Notes under the pieces: generated by a model
The model's database searches: none
Told to the model about the DNA's origin: nothing
Seen by the model: the letters and a program-made list of their open reading frames with translations, nothing else
Program-made: the position numbers and the translations under genes
Shown: in pieces, positions 8,607 to 19,700 of the stretch
How positions within the stretch are numbered: the first letter of the stretch is position 1
Layout: every line of letters starts with the position of its first letter
Assembly: GCA_009885545.1 (NCBI GenBank)
Contig: VFKM01000155.1
Coordinates: 1-35,217, forward strand
Length of the DNA: 35,217 nt
Reading direction: 5' to 3'
From: Flavobacteriales bacterium
Lineage (GTDB): Bacteria; Bacteroidota; Bacteroidia; Flavobacteriales_D; Crocinitomicaceae

Positions 8607-9293
8607 TTAATTTATTTCGTTATCATCTGATTTCATTTTGAAACCTAGACGCTTACCTGTTTGCATTTGTGAATTATTACTTATCATTTGAGCTTCTTGA
8701 ACAGTCATTTCAGAAACAAACTCATAAGGCGGGATTAATAGATCAAATTCTATCGCAAAAACGAATGCCATTTGCACAACGAGCTTAATAGATTCTGCAT
8801 TCAGCTTCATATTTTGAACATCCCTGAATAATGTTCCTAATTGACCTTTGCCTTCAATCATGAAGTGACGATCTTTGTTGAACATAATCCTTCCGATCAA
8901 ATAACCATGATCTTGTGATCTATTTTGTAAAAAAGATTGAGCAAGAAAATTATATATATAAATAACACCAAAATACCCTCTATCATCGTCTTCTTTGAAA
9001 TATTGCGTTCCCCATAATGGATTATCATCTGGCAATCTAAAAACATTATTGTGAGCATGAAAAACAAGTACATCACTACCAACAAATACATGTTTTTCAA
9101 ATTGCCCTTTTTCTTTCGTAAATAATCGAATTCTAGGGTCTTTAATATGCTTTTGCAAGCCTTCCAACTCTTTGTTTATAGCGTCATTGAAATTCTTAAA
9201 GATTACCGTTGCATCTGCAGCAATATTTTGCTTTAGTGTCGCTTTACTTTTTAAAAGATCTAAAATAACTTTTCTGTTTTCCTCAATTTTCAT
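8607..9293 (-). CDS. Conserved-looking hypothetical protein in the proS operon
   Basis: A 228-residue soluble protein of no family I recognise. It has a charged helical start (MKIEENRKVILDLLKSKAT), a beta-rich middle rich in aromatic and charged residues (about 60-160, with FVGSDVLVFHAHNNVF and DDDRGYFGVIYIYNF), a helical stretch with LVVQMAFVFAIEFDLLIP near 175-193, and a polar tail. There is no signal peptide. The ATG lies two bases after the proS stop, so the two genes are translated from one mRNA; the spacing also supports this start. The neighbour suggests a link to translation, but nothing in the sequence shows it. No terminator is visible behind the gene before the tRNA promoter. Confidence 0.8.
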   Translation of the reverse strand: MKIEENRKVILDLLKSKATLKQNIAADATVIFKNFNDAINKELEGLQKHIKDPRIRLFTKEKGQFEKHVFVGSDVLVFHAHNNVFRLPDDNPLWGTQYFKEDDDRGYFGVIYIYNFLAQSFLQNRSQDHGYLIGRIMFNKDRHFMIEGKGQLGTLFRDVQNMKLNAESIKLVVQMAFVFAIEFDLLIPPYEFVSEMTVQEAQMISNNSQMQTGKRLGFKMKSDDNEIN

Positions 9294-9295
9294 GT

Positions 9296-10768
9296 TTAAT
9301 AAGCTTTAGCGAAAACTACCCTTTTGTTGGACGGTTTTCCTGTAACCATACAAAATCCAGCTTCTTCCGGTTGGTCGATAGCAATACAACGAATTGTTGC
9401 TTGAGTTTCTTCTTTTATCTTCGACTCAGTCTCAATGCTACCATCCCAATGAGCTAAAAAGAATCCACCTTTATCTATTTGCGCTTTAAAATCAACATAA
9501 GAATCAACATTTCTCATATTAGCAGTTCTAAATGCTTTCGCTTTTTCAAAAAGATTAATTTGAATTTCCGCTAACAATTTTTCGATATAGTTTTCAATAG
9601 AAGCGAATTCAACCACTTCTTTTGTTTTATTATCTCTTCTTGCAACCTCAACGTTTCCACTTTCTAAATCTCTTGGTCCCATTGCAATTCGAATTGGAAC
9701 ACCTTTCGCTTCATACTCAGCAAATTTCCATCCTGGACGTCGATTATCATCATTGTCATATTTGAATGAAATTCCTTTTGCTTTTAACTTTACAGCCAAT
9801 TCAGCCATTTTTTGATCAATAGCTGCTAATTCTTCATCTGTTTTATGGATTGGAACAGCTACAACTTGAATTGGAGCCAACGCTGGGGGTAAAACAAGAC
9901 CTTCATCATCTGAGTGAGTCATAATTAAAGCACCCATCAAACGTGTTGAAACACCCCAAGAAGTTGCCCAAACATATTCCGTTTTACCTTCTTTATCAGC
10001 GTACTTAACATCAAATGCCTTAGCGAAATTTTGACCTAAAAAGTGTGATGTTCCAGCTTGAAGCGCTTTTCCGTCTTGCATCATTGATTCAATACACAAG
10101 GTATCTTCAGCGCCTGCAAAACGTTCAGATTCAGACTTGCGACCTTTAATTACAGGCATTGCCATATACTTTTCAGCAAATTCCGCATAAACATCCAACA
10201 TTAATTCTGCTTCACTTATAGCTTCCTGTTTTGTAGCATGAGCGGTATGACCTTCTTGCCATAAAAATTCAGTCGTTCTTAGAAATAAACGTGTTCTCAT
10301 TTCCCAACGTACAACATTTGCCCATTGGTTTATAAGAATTGGTAAATCACGATAAGACTGAATCCAATTTCTATATGAATTCCAAATGATTGTTTCTGAC
10401 GTAGGACGAATAATTAATTCTTCTTCCAATTTTGCAGTTGGATCAACAATTACTCCACTCCCATCTTCTGCATTTTTCAACCGGTAATGCGTCACAACAG
10501 CGCATTCTTTAGCAAATCCTTCTATGTGACTTGCTTCTTTACTTAAATATGATTTCGGAATTAATAGCGGGAAATACGCATTGGAGTGACCTGTTTCTTT
10601 GAATTTTTTATCCAAAACATCTTTCATCATTTCCCAAATAGCATAACCATAAGGCTTGATAACCATACACCCTCTAACATCAGAATGTTCTGCTAAATCT
10701 GCTCTGTAGACTAATTCATTGTACCATTTGGAATAATCCTCTTCTCTTGTCGTATACTTTTGTGCCAT
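9296..10768 (-). CDS. proS: Proline--tRNA ligase, type 3 (archaeal/eukaryotic-like)
   Basis: A 490-residue class II aminoacyl-tRNA synthetase that charges tRNA-Pro with proline. It is the short ProRS type lacking the editing insertion of type 1 enzymes: length near 490, RPTSE at 121-125, motif 2 around 152-172 ([21 protein letters not shown]), motif 3 near 264-282 ([20 protein letters not shown]), then the anticodon-binding domain and the zinc-binding-like C-terminal domain (the last 70 residues) ending in FAKAY, a tyrosine end typical of this type. Type 3 ProRS is usual in Bacteroidota. It is followed after two bases by the hypothetical gene at 8607-9293. A -7 box lies at 10800-10807. Confidence 0.97.
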   Translation of the reverse strand: MAQKYTTREEDYSKWYNELVYRADLAEHSDVRGCMVIKPYGYAIWEMMKDVLDKKFKETGHSNAYFPLLIPKSYLSKEASHIEGFAKECAVVTHYRLKNAEDGSGVIVDPTAKLEEELIIRPTSETIIWNSYRNWIQSYRDLPILINQWANVVRWEMRTRLFLRTTEFLWQEGHTAHATKQEAISEAELMLDVYAEFAEKYMAMPVIKGRKSESERFAGAEDTLCIESMMQDGKALQAGTSHFLGQNFAKAFDVKYADKEGKTEYVWATSWGVSTRLMGALIMTHSDDEGLVLPPALAPIQVVAVPIHKTDEELAAIDQKMAELAVKLKAKGISFKYDNDDNRRPGWKFAEYEAKGVPIRIAMGPRDLESGNVEVARRDNKTKEVVEFASIENYIEKLLAEIQINLFEKAKAFRTANMRNVDSYVDFKAQIDKGGFFLAHWDGSIETESKIKEETQATIRCIAIDQPEEAGFCMVTGKPSNKRVVFAKAY

Positions 10769-10799
10769 TATTATTGCGTTTTCTGAACGTATTAAGGTG

Positions 10800-10807
10800 C
10801 AAATTTA
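10800..10807 (-). promoter_or_regulatory. Candidate -7 box of proS
   Basis: TAAATTTG on the minus strand, an exact TAnnTTTG match, about 30 bases before the proS ATG. No clear TTG at the -33 distance. Confidence 0.45.
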
Positions 10808-10861
10808 GCAATTAAACTTCATTTTTGGGAGAATTATAAAGCGTTTCGTCATTCAAACTCT

Positions 10862-12400
10862 TCACTTATCAACTTCTATTTCTGCTTTTATAGCTTCAGA
10901 AAAAGAAATTTTATAAATTTTACTAGTGACCCACGCAGTAATATTGAAATATTCTAAAATCGTCCGCTCATTTTGGTCCTTCAATAATTCATCTAATTCA
11001 TCCTTCATTTTTTCAAGAATGATAATTTTCTCGTTTGATTGGAAGGTTTTAGATAATTTACGGATGTGTTTAATACAAACATTCTCCACTTCAAAGCTAC
11101 GTTCCTGCTTGTTTAGATAGCGATTTGTTGACTTTATTACATATTCGAGGAAATCATAATTTTCCAATTCGAAATGTAATACCAAGTTAAACAAACGCGA
11201 AAAACTATAAATATCTTGTCTTAAATTTTGCTCATTATCATTTAACACAGTGTTGATGTATGACAAGGCTTTTTTAAATTCACCAATTCCAAAACAACTA
11301 TACGCTTTATTATAAAGCAAAAGAACTTCTTGTTCTTTACTCACCTTATCGCCGTATTCTTCTTGTAGCCTTTCGATTTCTGGGATGAGTTCAACGCTCT
11401 TATTAAATTCACCCATCGAATGCAAAAGAACAAGTTCAAGATTATAAGAATTCGTGAAAATCCTCACCAAAATATCCGTGGAATTAAATCCTTTCTTTCC
11501 TTCAAGTTCACGAATATCTATTATAAGAGCTTTTGCTTTTTCAAAGTCTTTACTATCAATATAACAACGCAATAAATGGAAAAGTGTCAATACATAACGT
11601 TGACCAGAATCAACTTTTAACATTGGATTGTTGTCCAAAATCTCTCTTGTCCGATTGAAAAACTGATAGCTATCTTCGAAATTCCGATTTGTTGCAGCAC
11701 ATAATCCTTTGATATAGTAACACATTGACGCTGCTCTAGTAGAAAGTGCCGTGTTTTTTCCTTTAATTAAATGATAATCTGCAATTTCTTCTACCGCCTT
11801 TCTTTCGCTTTCTGTCCGAGTAAAACCACCACTTCTAAAGATCAAGTTGATTTTTGAATAGATTACTTGGTATTCAGCCAAGTTTCGTAGTTTGGCAATA
11901 ACCATTTCTTCTTCTGCAACGAGCGCATCCAAATTAGCTGTGAATTCACCAGATTCGTATGCTTCTTCTAATAATTTTTTCTCCCAAGACAATAACTCAA
12001 ACCAATAATAAAATTTCTCATGATCTTTAGCCATCTGCTTTGCTCTTGAAACAAATTTCTCACACTCTTTATAAAGTGCCTTATTGTAAAGTATTTCAAC
12101 GTTTTTTATTTCCTGCTTCAACAAACTACTAATAGATTGCTCACTGTAAAAAGAGCGAAGACTTTTCAGGATTAACTTATAAAGATGATTCTTCTCTGAA
12201 GGAAGGTGTTTTACAAAAGTCTCTTTTTTGAATTCATTTTTAAGATTTTCTTCGTCATATTTAGATTGACCTTCAATAAAATCAAAAATCTTTAAATAGT
12301 TTTTATCACCTGATTGCAAAGAAGAAGACAATTTAAAAAATCTTTTTTCTGATTTTGTCAAAGACTTAATCAAGCTAAATAATTCTGTAGATGGCTTCAT
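10862..12400 (-). CDS. Hypothetical helical-repeat (TPR-like) protein
   Basis: A 512-residue cytosolic protein without signal peptide or membrane segments. It is almost entirely amphipathic helix, with TPR-like helix pairs in the middle (for example VLLLYNKAYSCFGIGEFKKA followed by LSYINTVLNDNEQ near 360-395, and RAASMCYYIKGLCAATNRNF near 223-242). The N-terminus (TELFSLIKSLTKSEKRFFKL) is the most distinctive stretch and resembles uncharacterised Bacteroidota proteins annotated only as hypothetical. No catalytic motif is visible. A scaffold or protein-binding role is the most that can be inferred. It sits 93 bases upstream of proS on the same strand, but the proS -7 box lies between them. A loose TTG-N19-TAATTTAG promoter candidate lies before its ATG. 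Confidence 0.78.
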   Translation of the reverse strand: MKPSTELFSLIKSLTKSEKRFFKLSSSLQSGDKNYLKIFDFIEGQSKYDEENLKNEFKKETFVKHLPSEKNHLYKLILKSLRSFYSEQSISSLLKQEIKNVEILYNKALYKECEKFVSRAKQMAKDHEKFYYWFELLSWEKKLLEEAYESGEFTANLDALVAEEEMVIAKLRNLAEYQVIYSKINLIFRSGGFTRTESERKAVEEIADYHLIKGKNTALSTRAASMCYYIKGLCAATNRNFEDSYQFFNRTREILDNNPMLKVDSGQRYVLTLFHLLRCYIDSKDFEKAKALIIDIRELEGKKGFNSTDILVRIFTNSYNLELVLLHSMGEFNKSVELIPEIERLQEEYGDKVSKEQEVLLLYNKAYSCFGIGEFKKALSYINTVLNDNEQNLRQDIYSFSRLFNLVLHFELENYDFLEYVIKSTNRYLNKQERSFEVENVCIKHIRKLSKTFQSNEKIIILEKMKDELDELLKDQNERTILEYFNITAWVTSKIYKISFSEAIKAEIEVDK

Positions 12401-12647
12401 ATAGTTAATAATTATTGAGACTAAATTAAGAATAACTTTTAAACATTCAATTCAAATGCTAAATCCTTTGATTAAAATGTAATATCGATTTATTAAAAGG
12501 AATTTCACTTAAAACTATTGGAATCTCAAAAGTTCAATTCACACTTTAGGAATACAAGAAAAGCCTCAGTTTCCCAAGGCTTTTCAAACAAACAACAACA
12601 AACTAAAAACCTCACATAACCTGTTTAGCTCAGGCCGGATAAATCCA
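12401..12647. other. Intergenic region with the terminator of the glucosaminidase gene
   Basis: Holds a minus-strand hairpin at 12558-12585 and the presumed promoter of the helical-repeat gene next to 12400. Nothing else recognised. Confidence 0.4.
12558..12585 (-). terminator. Likely terminator of the glucosaminidase-LysM gene
   Basis: A nine-base-pair inverted repeat (12558-12566 with 12577-12585), loop of 10, with four T in the 3' arm on the minus strand. It is 63 bases after the stop. Confidence 0.6.
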
Positions 12648-13562
12648 TTAACGGAGGGTAACTTTTTCTCCCTTTGCCATTAATTGGTCAGCGGAAGAAA
12701 TTTCATTTAATTTTTGTAATGACCCAAGTTTCAGTGCTTGGTCTTGTGATAATTCTCTCAAACTCATTGCATGAGATAATTTTATGCTTTCTTTTTTTGA
12801 TTTTTTTCTTTTTGGTTGAATATAAACGATATCACCTTCAATCAAAACGTCTTTTTTAGGACCGAAATCATTGTATTTATATAGCTGCCATAATCCTAAT
12901 CCAAATTCCTTGGCAATTCTATAATACGTATCTCCTTTTCTTGCTACAATGTATTTCACCTTATTTTCATGGATCAAAACGGTATGTTTTGTAACAGTTA
13001 GATCTGATGAGTTTTCAGCGACTAGAACAGGTACTCTTTCATTGTTCGGTTTTCCTGTTTCATCCAAATCATATAGCTTTAAATCCTCTATAATTTCAAT
13101 TAACAAATCTGGATATTTAGGATTTGTAGCATAACCAGCTTCTTTTAATCCTTTTGCCCAAGCTTTGTAATCATCGGATTTAAGTGTAAATAAATTCTTG
13201 TATCTCGACTTGTTTTTCAGAAATTCACTGTGATCAACATACGATTCTTCCACGCTAGAATAAACCCTAAAACATTCGCCTTTTTGATCATCATCCATGA
13301 ACATTTTTTCACCTGTCCAATCAGCACATTTAATTCCAAAATGATTTTTCCCATTGATAGCTAAATCTGAATTACCGCTACCCGATTCAAGAATTCCTTG
13401 CGCTAAGGTAATACTCGCAGGGATTTTATTTTGAATCATTTGTTGAACTGCGGTCGAACGCCACTGTTCAACATATTCTTTTTTTGTTATCTGTTTTACA
13501 ATTTCCCCGGCTTGGCTAAAAGCGAAAACTGAAAGACAAATACTTGTTGCTAATAATTTCAT
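12648..13562 (-). CDS. Glucosaminidase (GH73-like) with LysM domains, secreted
   Basis: A 304-residue peptidoglycan hydrolase. Residues 1-18 are a signal peptide (ending FAFSQAG). The glucosaminidase domain spans about 28-165: ASITLAQGILESGSGNS with the presumed catalytic E59, then NHFGIKC (74-80), the YSSVEESYVDHSEFL motif and the AGYATNPKYPDLLIEIIE end. A LysM domain at about 203-250 (VARKGDTYYRIAKEFGL, YKYN, GDIVYIQPK) anchors it to peptidoglycan. The last 45 residues look like a second, degenerate LysM that has lost the usual V-x-x-G-D start. It should cleave N-acetylglucosaminyl bonds in the periplasm, in growth or division. It is divergent from clpB, with a long imperfect dyad (13605-13650) in its leader. 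Confidence 0.92.
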   Translation of the reverse strand: MKLLATSICLSVFAFSQAGEIVKQITKKEYVEQWRSTAVQQMIQNKIPASITLAQGILESGSGNSDLAINGKNHFGIKCADWTGEKMFMDDDQKGECFRVYSSVEESYVDHSEFLKNKSRYKNLFTLKSDDYKAWAKGLKEAGYATNPKYPDLLIEIIEDLKLYDLDETGKPNNERVPVLVAENSSDLTVTKHTVLIHENKVKYIVARKGDTYYRIAKEFGLGLWQLYKYNDFGPKKDVLIEGDIVYIQPKRKKSKKESIKLSHAMSLRELSQDQALKLGSLQKLNEISSADQLMAKGEKVTLR

Positions 13563-13604
13563 TTTGTTCCTGTTTGTGTTTCTAAATACGGAGGTTTATC
13601 TGAT

Positions 13605-13650
13605 AGGTTACAAAAAATGTTGATAAGTCAATTTTTCATGTTCATAACCT
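13605..13650. other. Imperfect dyad between the glucosaminidase gene and clpB
   Basis: Outer arms AGGTTA (13605-13610) and TAACCT (13645-13650) enclose an inner A5/T5 plus TTGA-TAAG-TCAA dyad. It lies about 45-90 bases before the glucosaminidase ATG; either a leader hairpin or an operator. Confidence 0.4.
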
Positions 13651-13778
13651 CGTAATTCCTTGATAAAAAGACATTTCGTCAGAACGGAATAAGTTCGTCT
13701 GCCATTATTACCGAATAACCTATTTAATTGGACTTGGCTTTTAATTTGACGAATGAATTCCGTTCAAAAATTAGAATT

Positions 13779-16394
13779 ATGGATTTAAATAAGTTTACAA
13801 CCAAATCGCAAGAAGTCGTTCAACAAGCCCAAAACCTTGCTGAGACAAATGGCAACCAATCCATTGAAACAGGTCATCTATTAAAGGCAATATTCATAAC
13901 AGACCAAGATGTAACTCCTTATTTACTCAACAAATTAAATGTTCACACAAAGGGATTAGAATCTGCACTTGATAGCATAATATCATCTTATTCTAAAGTT
14001 CAAGGAGGTCAAATTTATCTATCACAAAACACAAATAAGGTATTCAATAACGCCGTTAACGAGCTCAAGAATTTTGGAGACGATTACGTCACAATTGAAA
14101 TGTTACTCTATTGCCTACTCGACTCTTCTGATTCTATTGGGGCACTTTTAAAAGATAATAAAATAAACAAAAACAATCTTAAACAGGCAATTATGGATTT
14201 AAGAAAAGGTGAAAAAGTCACTTCAAAAAGTCAAGAAGAAACCTATCAATCGCTTGAGAAATATGCTAAGAATTTAAATGAACTTGCTAAAGCAGGAAAA
14301 TTAGATCCTGTTATCGGACGAGATGATGAGATAAGACGTGTTTTGCAAATTCTTACGAGAAGAACAAAAAATAATCCAATTTTAATTGGTGAACCTGGAG
14401 TTGGAAAAACGGCCATAGCAGAAGGTTTGGCGCATAGAATCGTTGATGGAGATGTTCCTGAAAACCTTAAAACAAAAGTAGTTTATTCACTTGATATGGG
14501 TTCATTGATAGCTGGAGCAAAATACAAAGGTGAATTTGAAGAACGATTAAAAGCCGTTATCAAAGAAGTAATCAATGCTGAAGGGGAAATCATTCTTTTC
14601 ATTGACGAAATACATACCCTTGTTGGAGCTGGTGGAGGTGAAGGAGCAATGGATGCAGCAAACATCTTAAAGCCTGCTTTGGCAAGAGGTGAATTAAGAG
14701 CGGTTGGTGCAACAACATTAAACGAATATCAAAAATACTTCGAAAAAGACAAAGCATTAGTGCGTCGTTTTCAAACTGTTTTGGTGGACGAACCAACAAC
14801 AGAAGATGCTATTTCAATTCTTCGTGGAATCAAAGAAAAATACGAAGCACACCACAAAGTTTTAATCAAAGATGCTGCTATAATTGCAGCAGTTGAATTA
14901 TCTCAACGCTATATTACCGATCGTCATTTGCCCGACAAGGCGATAGATTTAATTGATGAAGCGGCTTCAAAGATGCGCATGGAAATTAATTCTAAACCAG
15001 AAGAACTGGACGAATTAGAACGAAAAATTATGCAACTCGAAATTGAACGTGAAGCGCTGAAAAGAGAAAACGATAAGAAAAAAATAGAAAATGTTGAGAA
15101 AGAATTAGCCAACTTAACAGAGCAAAGAGACGCATTCAAAGCAAAATGGCAAGCAGAGAGAGACGTTGTTGATTCAGTTCAAAAATTGAGAGAAGCAATC
15201 GAAGATTTTAAAGTGGAGGCAGATCAAGCAGAACGAGCTGGAGATTATGGAAAAGTAGCTGAAATTCGATATGGCAAAATCAAAGAAGCAGAAGAACAAC
15301 TTGAAAAAATAAAATCCAAGCTTGCTGAAATGCAGTCAAAATCAAAAATGATCAAGGAAGAAGTTGATTCTGAAGATATCGCTGAAGTAGTTTCAAAATG
15401 GACAGGAATTCCAGTTAATAAAATGATCGAAAGTGAAGTTTCCAAGCTATTAAAATTAGAAGACGAATTAGGAAAACGAATCGTAGGTCAAGAAGAAGCA
15501 ATAACAGCTATTTCTGATGCAGTTCGAAGATCTAGAGCTGGATTGCAAGACGCAAGAAAACCAATTGGATCTTTCATTTTCCTTGGAACGACAGGTGTTG
15601 GTAAAACAGAATTAGCCAAAGCATTGGCTGAATATCTATTCAATGATGAAAATGCAATGACTCGAATTGACATGAGTGAATACCAAGAAAAACATTCCGT
15701 TTCGCGTTTGGTTGGAGCCCCTCCTGGATATGTTGGTTATGACGAGGGAGGTCAGTTGACGGAGGCTGTTCGTAGGCGTCCCTACTCTATTGTTTTATTA
15801 GATGAAATTGAAAAAGCGCATCCCGATGTTTTCAATGTTTTATTGCAAGTTTTAGATGATGGTCGTTTGACCGATAACAAAGGTAGAGTTGTGAATTTCA
15901 AGAATACGATTATCATTATGACTTCGAATCTTGGGTCACATATTATCCATGAAAAATTCGACAATATAAAGCCTGCAGAATATGAACGAGCAGGAGAAAA
16001 AGCGAAATTTGAAGTACTTGAATTATTGCGACAAACAATTCGTCCAGAGTTTTTGAACAGAATTGATGAAACAATCATGTTCTTTCCATTAACAAAAGCA
16101 AATGTGAAAGAGATTGTTGGAATTCAATTGAATAATTTGAAAAAACAATTAAAAGAAAATGACATCAATCTTGTTGTAACAGAAGATGCGTTTGATTGGA
16201 TTACAGAAGCTGGATACGACCCATTCTTTGGTGCAAGACCCGTTAAAAGAGTGATTCAAAAGCAAGTATTGAACGAATTGTCAAAAGCACTTTTAAGCGG
16301 AACAATTGACAAAACTAAAAATGTTGTTCTGGATACATTTGATGGAAAAATTGTTTTCAGAAAACCGATTTTGGAATCAGAAGAAGTTAAATAA
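13779..16394 (+). CDS. clpB: ATP-dependent disaggregase ClpB
   Basis: An 871-residue Hsp100 chaperone that, with DnaK, extracts polypeptides from aggregates in the cytosol. The Clp N domain spans about 1-145 ([20 protein letters not shown]). NBD1 has Walker A GEPGVGKT near 204-211 and Walker [11 protein letters not shown] coiled-coil middle domain (about 405-525) separates it from NBD2, with Walker A GTTGVGKT near 604-611, [13 protein letters not shown] and the arginine finger region FLNRIDE. The ATG at 13779 is chosen because it matches the conserved ClpB N-terminus; a TTG at 13728 would add 17 residues without support. A terminator follows at 16423-16449. The last 16 codons and stop have a diverged duplicate at 21093-21143. 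A 9-bp inverted repeat (13682-13690 with 13757-13765) flanks the presumed promoter. Confidence 0.97.
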   Translation: MDLNKFTTKSQEVVQQAQNLAETNGNQSIETGHLLKAIFITDQDVTPYLLNKLNVHTKGLESALDSIISSYSKVQGGQIYLSQNTNKVFNNAVNELKNFGDDYVTIEMLLYCLLDSSDSIGALLKDNKINKNNLKQAIMDLRKGEKVTSKSQEETYQSLEKYAKNLNELAKAGKLDPVIGRDDEIRRVLQILTRRTKNNPILIGEPGVGKTAIAEGLAHRIVDGDVPENLKTKVVYSLDMGSLIAGAKYKGEFEERLKAVIKEVINAEGEIILFIDEIHTLVGAGGGEGAMDAANILKPALARGELRAVGATTLNEYQKYFEKDKALVRRFQTVLVDEPTTEDAISILRGIKEKYEAHHKVLIKDAAIIAAVELSQRYITDRHLPDKAIDLIDEAASKMRMEINSKPEELDELERKIMQLEIEREALKRENDKKKIENVEKELANLTEQRDAFKAKWQAERDVVDSVQKLREAIEDFKVEADQAERAGDYGKVAEIRYGKIKEAEEQLEKIKSKLAEMQSKSKMIKEEVDSEDIAEVVSKWTGIPVNKMIESEVSKLLKLEDELGKRIVGQEEAITAISDAVRRSRAGLQDARKPIGSFIFLGTTGVGKTELAKALAEYLFNDENAMTRIDMSEYQEKHSVSRLVGAPPGYVGYDEGGQLTEAVRRRPYSIVLLDEIEKAHPDVFNVLLQVLDDGRLTDNKGRVVNFKNTIIIMTSNLGSHIIHEKFDNIKPAEYERAGEKAKFEVLELLRQTIRPEFLNRIDETIMFFPLTKANVKEIVGIQLNNLKKQLKENDINLVVTEDAFDWITEAGYDPFFGARPVKRVIQKQVLNELSKALLSGTIDKTKNVVLDTFDGKIVFRKPILESEEVK

Positions 16395-16422
16395 AAACAA
16401 TTAATTCAATAAATGTAAGTAG

Positions 16423-16449
16423 AAAAGGAGTGGTAATACCACTCCTTTT
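16423..16449 (+). terminator. Rho-independent terminator of clpB
   Basis: Eleven-base-pair stem (16423-16433 with 16439-16449), five-base loop; the 3' arm ends in four T. It begins 29 bases after the clpB stop. Confidence 0.8.
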
Positions 16450-16680
16450 ACTATTACCTAAAACCTAAACATCTACTTTTGATTATTATTGAAACCACTC
16501 TACAAATAATCTAAACATACCTAGTAATAAATATGCCATAAATAATACTTCATTGAAATACAACAACTTAACTATATATTATTTTTGAATATTTTCCCAA
16601 TTTTGGAATTATTTCCCAAAAAAAATCAATATATCTCTGAATTAAAACGACAATTTGGATCTCAATGAATCTTAAAAACA

Positions 16681-16712
16681 AAAAAAGGGGAAAGCTCGTT
16701 TGCTCTCCCCTT
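16681..16712 (-). terminator. Terminator of the large T9SS gene
   Basis: On the minus strand a stem (16687-16695 with 16702-16710, one mismatch, extended by AA/TT) is followed by a T run (16681-16686 as A). It starts 21 bases after the stop. Confidence 0.82.
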
Positions 16713-16732
16713 CCACATTTAGACCATTAGTT

Positions 16733-19700
16733 TTAACGCAAACTATGTTTCACCATATATGAAGTAATGGTTCCATTTGAAACCTGTATATAGTACATTC
16801 CTGGGGCAGATTCCAAATCTTCAATATGGAACACATTGCTGCCTTTTTCGACAAGAACATCTTGTCTATAAATAACCACTCCTCTCGCATCAAATACAGA
16901 GATAATAGAAGGACCAGTTATATCTTTTGTGTAAAAATCTAAATAAAAACTTCCATTACTTGGATTTGGATAAGATATTAGCTTAGTTTCTGTTTCATTG
17001 GAACCACAGTTTGCTGAAACGATATTGAACGTTTCAGAAACACCATCAATATCAAACTGTGTTAATCTGTAATACGTCGTTCCACTTACAACATCAGTGT
17101 CTGTTATCGCATATTCAATTACTGAAGTTGAATTACCTGCAGCGCCCAATGTATTCAAGATTGTCCAATTTACACCGTCTCTTGATTTTTTAACTACATA
17201 ATGACTCGTGTTGTGCTCTGAAGCAGTTGACCAAGTAACATCCACTTGATTATCTCCTGCACAATTCGCTTGGAAAGAGATTAATTCGACTGGAAGTCCG
17301 ACTACATTTGAAAATGCAATAGCAAACCAACTATAATTACTCATGCCAGTCCTATTAATCGTGTAATCAGTCGAAGTACCTGAAATTGCCCCATGAACAC
17401 CGTCAAGCGTCCAGATAGTATGAGAACCAGGGGATTTAATTATTCTTGAATAATTGTAATTTTGTATAGTAAAATTATTGACCCTAGCAGTAGCTGAATA
17501 AAAACCTCCACTTAGAGCTCCTGGAACTGCTTCCCAATAGCCGTTAGGTGCAATACTATTTAGAGTGATGGAACCATCGATAAGATCCATCCCATTAGTA
17601 GCAGCCGTTGTGGTTGTCGGGTTGATGCCTTTAAATTCGACTGTCATGTAACCTGCCGTTGACGGAGCCGATGTATATTCCAATCTGTACCATCTGTTAA
17701 GAACCCCTGAACCAGGATTATTTCCTACTGGGAACAAACCTGAGATGTTGCCTGAATTTGTTGAGGCATTAAACCATCTTCTAAGTGGACCGAGAACTGT
17801 TCCAGTAGTCCAGTTCATAGAACCAGGGAAACCGGCTGATACACCTAAAGTTAAAAGATTAGTAGACGTTGTAGAAATATCCCCATCAATCATCGCTAAT
17901 TCGCCATATAGATTCGCAGCACCACCAATTGTCAATAAACCGGATGTGCCCATATTTGTTGTTAACGATCCAAGATCAGACCAAGGAATATTGGTCGTTG
18001 GTGTTAGATTACTCAAAGGATTGGTATAAATAATCCGCGAAGTTGATGTACTAATTGTACGTGTACCTGTCATGGCATAGTGAGTATTGAATGTTGATGC
18101 TTTTAATTCAGTTGTTCCATTTAAATCCAACAAGTTTACATTTCCATTTACAAATTGAATGCTCGAAGATGAAAATCTCAAAACAGAACCGGCATTGATC
18201 GTAATTTTTCCTGCTACTGCAGAACCATTGTTAGCTCCGAAATTCATACCAAGAGTCACACCAGCCGCACTTGTGTTACTGATAACAAGCTGTGATACTC
18301 CTGCATCCTTTCCACCAATAAATGAACTGGTTCCTGAACCAGAAAAACTTTGAGCACTTGTCCCATTCAGTTCTATAATATAATCGTACGTCCCGTTAGA
18401 ATATCCTTGACCAATTATTCCATTATTAACCACGTTACCCCCGATACGAATTGTCTGTGTTCCACCTCCTGCCCAATTCAACACACCAAACTGAGCCCCG
18501 CTGTTCACTGTGAAATCACCTGTGCACACATGTGTTACAGTAGCGGTTGACATTTTTAATGAAGCATTGCTAAGAATGATAATACTTTTCACATTAATTG
18601 CAGTAGCAGGAAGATATACAAGATTCGCATTTAAACTCGTTGTGGGTGGAGCTTGAATAATAACATCTGCAGTTCCATCTATGGGTGGAATTAAACCACA
18701 TTCCCAAGTTGCCGCATTGCTCCATAGTAAAGCACCATTTGTAGTTGTCACCGTTTGATATACTCCACCCGGACCAATTATTAAAATTGAAGTTACAGAA
18801 GATATTGCTGATTGTGCACTATTCGTACATGTAACAATACATCTGTAATATATAGCCGAAGTCAAAGCTGGAGTTGTATACGTTGCCGTAGTTGCTCCTG
18901 AGCCTCCAGTTGCATTTGCCCAACCTGTGGAACCATTATTTGATTGTTCCCATTGATAAGTAAGACCAGTGGCTATTGTTTGACCGCTTAGTGAAATTGT
19001 AGAAGTACTTCCGCTGCACACTGCCGAAGGATTTGCAGTAGCCGTTCCTGCGGTTGGAGTTCCTGTACAAGCAACAGGTGCAATAATAGTCACTGAATAA
19101 TCTTCGACCTGTCCATATGCACTGGTACCGCAAGAAGAAGTAGCTCCTGAATTTGTATCATATAACCTCACGCGCATTCTTGTTGTGCCTAGAGTTGCAG
19201 TTCCAGGAACAGTAATACTTGATGAATGTGGTCCAACCCCTGTTGCTGAAGTATATGCTTGTTCTCCAGCATCTGCGAAGTCACCATCCAGGTTATAATC
19301 GATCCAAACGATTATTTGATCAGTAGCAAAACCTCCCGCGATACTGCCTGAGAATGAATATGCTGCACCCTGAACAACTGTAGTAGAAACACCTGTAAAA
19401 TCTTCATAAACTGCAGTGGAAGTTGAGTTATTATTTATAGTATTAAACGTTACATTCGAAATTTTCTCAAAACTAGTTGTAGTCGACGCCGCGGTACAAT
19501 AAGTACAAGCTGCACTTGTCAATACCACATCATCGGTAGATGTACAAGTGCCATTGGTAGTTGTCCATCGGTAAGTATTAGCGCCTGTATTGAAACCACT
19601 TACAGTAGAAGTAGCGCTTGTTGCATCGCCAAATGTACCTACACCGCTTACCACACTCCACACACCTGTTCCAACCGAAGGTGTATTAGCAGCAAGATTA

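Larger units (their letters stand above)
16395..16732. other. Convergent intergenic region between clpB and the large T9SS gene
   Basis: 338 bases. It contains the clpB terminator (16423-16449) and, on the other strand, the terminator of the large cargo gene (16681-16712). The AT-rich 230 bases between them hold nothing recognised. Confidence 0.5.

Noticed and set aside
13728-13778. Longer clpB start at a TTG codon
   Set aside because: The conserved ClpB N-terminus begins at the ATG at 13779; the extra 17 residues are not family-like.
16681-16710. Single shared bidirectional terminator for clpB and the large T9SS gene
   Set aside because: Each gene has its own hairpin with a T run on the correct strand (16423-16449 and 16681-16712).
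17745-18029. Plus-strand open frames inside the large T9SS gene (also 18159-18353 and 19590-19877)
   Set aside because: They are antisense shadows of repetitive T/S/A-rich coding sequence, with no independent signals.
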